Shown in pieces: positions 61,331-64,000 of a DNA stretch of 64,000 bases. Every line of letters begins with the position of its first letter. Position 1 is the stretch's first letter. The notes under the pieces were generated by a model that made no database searches, was not told where the DNA came from, and saw nothing but the letters and a program-made list of their open reading frames with translations. The stretch comes from CAVSUZ01 sp963834715 (GTDB taxonomy: Bacteria > Pseudomonadota > Alphaproteobacteria > Acetobacterales > Acetobacteraceae), in the NCBI GenBank assembly GCA_963834715.1, contig CAWIDE010000033.1:496001-560000 (forward strand), in the 5' to 3' direction. Made by a program: the position numbers and the translations under genes.

Positions 61331-63511
61331 TCACCTCGCCCCAGCCGATTTCGCCTCCCGTCGCCGCGCGTGTAGAATAAACTCGGTATACCCGTTCGGC
61401 TGCTCGCGCCCCTTGAACACCAGGTCGCACGCCGCACGGAACGCCGGGCCATCGAACTCTGGCGTCATCGGTCGATACGCCGGATCACCCGCATTCTGCC
61501 GATCAACAATCGCCGCCATCCGCCGCAGCGTCTCCATCACCTGCTCTTTGTTCGTAACCCCGTGATGCAGCCAGTTCGCAATATGCTGCGACGAAATCCG
61601 CAGCGTCGCGCGATCCTCCATCAGCGCGACATCATGGAAGTCGGGTACTTTCGAGCACCCGACGCCCTGATCGATCCACCGCACCACATACCCCAAAATC
61701 CCTTGGCAATTGTTGTCCAGCTCCTGTTGGATCTCCTCCGGCGACCAGTTTGGCCTGTCGGCCAGCGGGATCGTCAGCAGTTCGGCCAGTCCCGCCCGCT
61801 TGTGACCCGCCAGCTCCGCCTGCCGCGCTGCCACATCCACGGCGTGATAATGCAACGCATGAAGAGTCGCCGCGGTAGGCGAGGGAACCCACGCGGTGTT
61901 CGCGCCGGCCTTAGGATGCACGATCTTCTGCGCCAGCATATCCCCGAGCCGGTCCGCCATCACCCACATCCCCTTGCCGATCTGCGCTCTCCCGCGCAGA
62001 CCGCAAGCCAGCCCGATATCCACGTTCTGATCCTCGTAGGCCTTCAGCCACACGGAATTCTTGATATCGTTCTTACGGATCATCGCCCCGGCTTCCATCG
62101 AGGTATAAATCTCATCCCCGGTCCGGTCCAGGAAACCGGTATTGATAAACACGATGCGCTGCTTCGCCGCGGCGATACATGCTTTGAGATTGGCCGAGGT
62201 CCGCCGCTCTTCGTCCATAATCCCCATCTTCAGCGTATTCCGCGCGAGCCCCAGAAAATCCTCTATCCGCGAGAAGATCGCGTCGGTATGCGCGACCTCA
62301 TCCGGCCCATGCATCTTCGGCTTGACGATATAGATCGACCCAGCGCGGCTGTTCCGAAGCCCCCCGGTCCCCCGCAGATCGTGAAGCGCGATCAGCGATG
62401 TCACGGCGGCGTCCAGCATTCCCTCCGGGATCTCATTGCCGTCGACATCGCGCACCGCATCGGTGTACATGTGGTGACCCACATTCCGCACGAGCATCAG
62501 GCTCCGCCCCGGCAGAACCAGCTCTCCGCCATCCGGTTTGCGATAACGGTGGTCATCATTCAGGCGCCGCGTAATCTCCCCGCCGCCTTTCTCGAACGTC
62601 GCCTCCAGCGTGCCCTTCATCAGCCCCAACCAGTTGCGGTACACAAGCACCTTATCCGCGGCATCCACCGTCGCCACCGAGTCCTCGCAGTCCTCAATCG
62701 TGGTCACCGCTGCTTCCAGCACTACGTCCGCAATCCCCGCAGGATCATCCTTTCCAATCGGATGATTGCGATTTACTACCAGTTCCACATGCAACCCGTA
62801 ATTGACCAGCAGCACCCGTGACGGTGCTCCCGGTTCGCCCACATAACCCGCAAACTGCTCCGGGCGCTTCAGCTCGCTCTCACCACCGCTCCGAAGTGCC
62901 ACAATCAGTCGTCCGCCCTCAACCCGATATTCTCGCGCATCCTTATGACTGCTGGACGCCAGCGGCACGGCCTCATCTAAGAACGCCCGCGCCCGTGCGA
63001 TGACGCGTTCGCCACGCACTTTGTTGTAACCACGGCCGCGCGTCGCGCCGCCATCCTCGGAGACAGCATCGGTCCCATACAGCGCGTCATACAGGCTGCC
63101 CCACCGCGCATTCGCGGCATTCAGCGCATATCGCGCGTTGGTCACCGGCACCACGAGTTGCGGCCCGGCAATATGCGCGATCTCGGGATCGACATTCTGC
63201 GTCTCTATCTGAAAATCCGGCGGTTCGGGCTCCAGGTAGCCGATCTCGCGCAAGAACGCCTGATAAGCTGCCGCATCGATCGGCCGCGCCGGATGCCCCC
63301 GGTGCCAAACATCGATGCAGGCCTGCAACTCGTCCCGACGGTTGAGCAGCGCGCGGTTGGCCGGCCCCAGCTCCCGCAGCATTTCGCCCAACCCGCTCCA
63401 GAACGCCTCTGGCGATACACCCGTCCCCGGGATCGCCTCGTCATTCACAAATGCAAGCAATGCAGGGGATACGCGCAGCCCGCCAACCGTCTCGTCCAAG
63501 CCAGCCTCCAT
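61331..63511 (-). CDS. glcB: Malate synthase G
   Basis: A 726-residue cytoplasmic enzyme condensing glyoxylate and acetyl-CoA to malate (glyoxylate/glycolate metabolism). Characteristic stretches: GRGYNKVRGERV (G-isoform insert), VEDCEDSVA-like TTIEDCEDSVATVDA, RSLMLVRNVGHHMYTD, FINTGFLDRTGDEIYTSMEA (abbreviated NTGFLDRTGDEI) and GKGMWVMADRLGDML. ATG 63511 gives the normal family length; the open frame extends to 63610. It converges with the DUF3445 gene. Confidence 0.95.
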   Translation of the reverse strand: MEAGLDETVGGLRVSPALLAFVNDEAIPGTGVSPEAFWSGLGEMLRELGPANRALLNRRDELQACIDVWHRGHPARPIDAAAYQAFLREIGYLEPEPPDFQIETQNVDPEIAHIAGPQLVVPVTNARYALNAANARWGSLYDALYGTDAVSEDGGATRGRGYNKVRGERVIARARAFLDEAVPLASSSHKDAREYRVEGGRLIVALRSGGESELKRPEQFAGYVGEPGAPSRVLLVNYGLHVELVVNRNHPIGKDDPAGIADVVLEAAVTTIEDCEDSVATVDAADKVLVYRNWLGLMKGTLEATFEKGGGEITRRLNDDHRYRKPDGGELVLPGRSLMLVRNVGHHMYTDAVRDVDGNEIPEGMLDAAVTSLIALHDLRGTGGLRNSRAGSIYIVKPKMHGPDEVAHTDAIFSRIEDFLGLARNTLKMGIMDEERRTSANLKACIAAAKQRIVFINTGFLDRTGDEIYTSMEAGAMIRKNDIKNSVWLKAYEDQNVDIGLACGLRGRAQIGKGMWVMADRLGDMLAQKIVHPKAGANTAWVPSPTAATLHALHYHAVDVAARQAELAGHKRAGLAELLTIPLADRPNWSPEEIQQELDNNCQGILGYVVRWIDQGVGCSKVPDFHDVALMEDRATLRISSQHIANWLHHGVTNKEQVMETLRRMAAIVDRQNAGDPAYRPMTPEFDGPAFRAACDLVFKGREQPNGYTEFILHARRREAKSAGAR

Positions 63512-63618
63512 CGTCTCGGCTACCCACTCGCCTTGTCTCCGATGCCGGCCAACCCGGCAAGCCAGAACCTGAGCCGAACGCCTTGCCCGGCAATCGATCT
63601 CCCGCCACAACCCCAGCC

Positions 63619-64000
63619 ATGCCAGCCCGCCTCCGCGTCGGCCTCGTCGGCGCCGGCCACTTCGGCCGCTACCACGCTCTTAAAATTGTCGCCTCCCCCC
63701 GCGCCACCCTCGCCGGCATTCACGACCACAATCCTAGCCATGCCGCCGCCCTCGCCCGTGAAACCGGAGCCCCCACCTTCTCCCTCCCCGATCTGATCGC
63801 CGCCTCTGAGGCCCTTATCGTCGCGGTCCCCGCCGACGCGCACCACACCATCACCAGCCAGGCCCTCCGCGCCGGCCGCCACGTCCTGGTCGAGAAACCC
63901 ATCGCTACCACACTGGCTGATGCGGATGACCTCGCTGAGCTCGCGGGCCACAATGGCGCCATTCTCCAGGTCGGCCATCTCGAGCGCTTCTCCGCCGCCC
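63619..64000 (+). CDS. Gfo/Idh/MocA-family oxidoreductase (partial, runs off the right edge)
   Basis: ATG 63619 starts MPARLRVGLVGAGHFGRYHA, the Rossmann motif. It continues VPADAHHTITSQALRAGRHV and the EKP motif LVEKPIATTLADA, then QVGHLERF. About 127 residues are visible, with the substrate domain beyond the window. Divergent from malate synthase G by 107 bp. A different paralogue from the one at 58.1 kb. Confidence 0.9.
   Translation, partial: MPARLRVGLVGAGHFGRYHALKIVASPRATLAGIHDHNPSHAAALARETGAPTFSLPDLIAASEALIVAVPADAHHTITSQALRAGRHVLVEKPIATTLADADDLAELAGHNGAILQVGHLERFSAA

Noticed and set aside
61562..62821. Plus-strand 419-codon frame antisense to malate synthase
   Set aside because: Full overlap with a well-conserved enzyme on the other strand and His/Arg/Pro-biased composition typical of an antisense shadow.

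Overview
The window is high-GC DNA with alphaproteobacterial-type genes: a type II secretion system with a separate GspC/N-like protein, polyamine-type ABC import, PgpA, malate synthase G and an IS1380-family insertion sequence. An acidophilic or environmental member of the Acetobacteraceae or Rhodospirillales is the best guess. This is inferred from gene content, because no rRNA or tRNA gene was seen.

Layout. (1) 0-12.3 kb: a dispersed type II secretion locus (gspF partial, gspE, gspO, lytic transglycosylase, gspG, gspD, gspK, gspC/N-like). It brackets a plus-strand set of three exported proteins: a di-haem peroxidase/MauG-like protein, an FN3-like protein and a YncE-like propeller. A haem-binding GlcG/HbpS-like protein follows at 12.5 kb. 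(2) 13.6-22.4 kb: catabolic and uptake genes, namely a broken amino-acid binding protein, dienelactone hydrolase plus a small partner, pyroglutamyl peptidase, a complete PotABCD-type ABC importer, formamidase and an SDR. (3) 22.6-23.9 kb: a GxxExxY element, a restriction-enzyme relic and two kinds of phased repeat array. (4) 24-28.8 kb: Slt, alpha/beta hydrolase, PgpA, and a papain-like protease convergent with a chagasin-type inhibitor. The inhibitor's 5' end is abutted by an IS1380 element (28.77-30.39 kb, CTAG target duplication). (5) 30.4-34.7 kb: a decaying zone with relics of a SpoU methylase, CBS and UspA proteins, and a frameshifted MgtC/DUF4010 gene. (6) 34.7-46.6 kb: lactate permease, an FAD protein, then a surface-sugar cluster (FkbM, epimerase, SDR, DUF4910, RfbC-like, GT2, PIG-L, RfbF, C-methyltransferase). 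(7) 46.7-52.4 kb: a DppB relic, a giant three-part fused amino-acid dehydrogenase (HcnA-HcnB-HcnC-like) and a hybrid histidine kinase. (8) 52.4-57.3 kb: a phased palindrome array, further GxxExxY element copies including a MITE-like deletion derivative, DUF1801, an ArsR/AHSA1 pair and a broken MFS gene. (9) 57.4-64 kb: an ABC ATPase relic, Gfo/Idh oxidoreductase, PhzF, DUF3445 haem N-demethylase-like, malate synthase G and a second, partial Gfo/Idh gene.

The most unusual content is in the non-coding layer. There are four related copies of a GxxExxY cassette with inverted terminal repeats, two pairs of 32-33 bp phased repeat arrays, and a palindromic repeat that has entered three different proteins. 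A second repeat family sits exactly at the stop codons of three minus-strand genes. At least a dozen genes are interrupted by indels, mostly single-base. Some of these may be assembly errors and others are clearly real decay.
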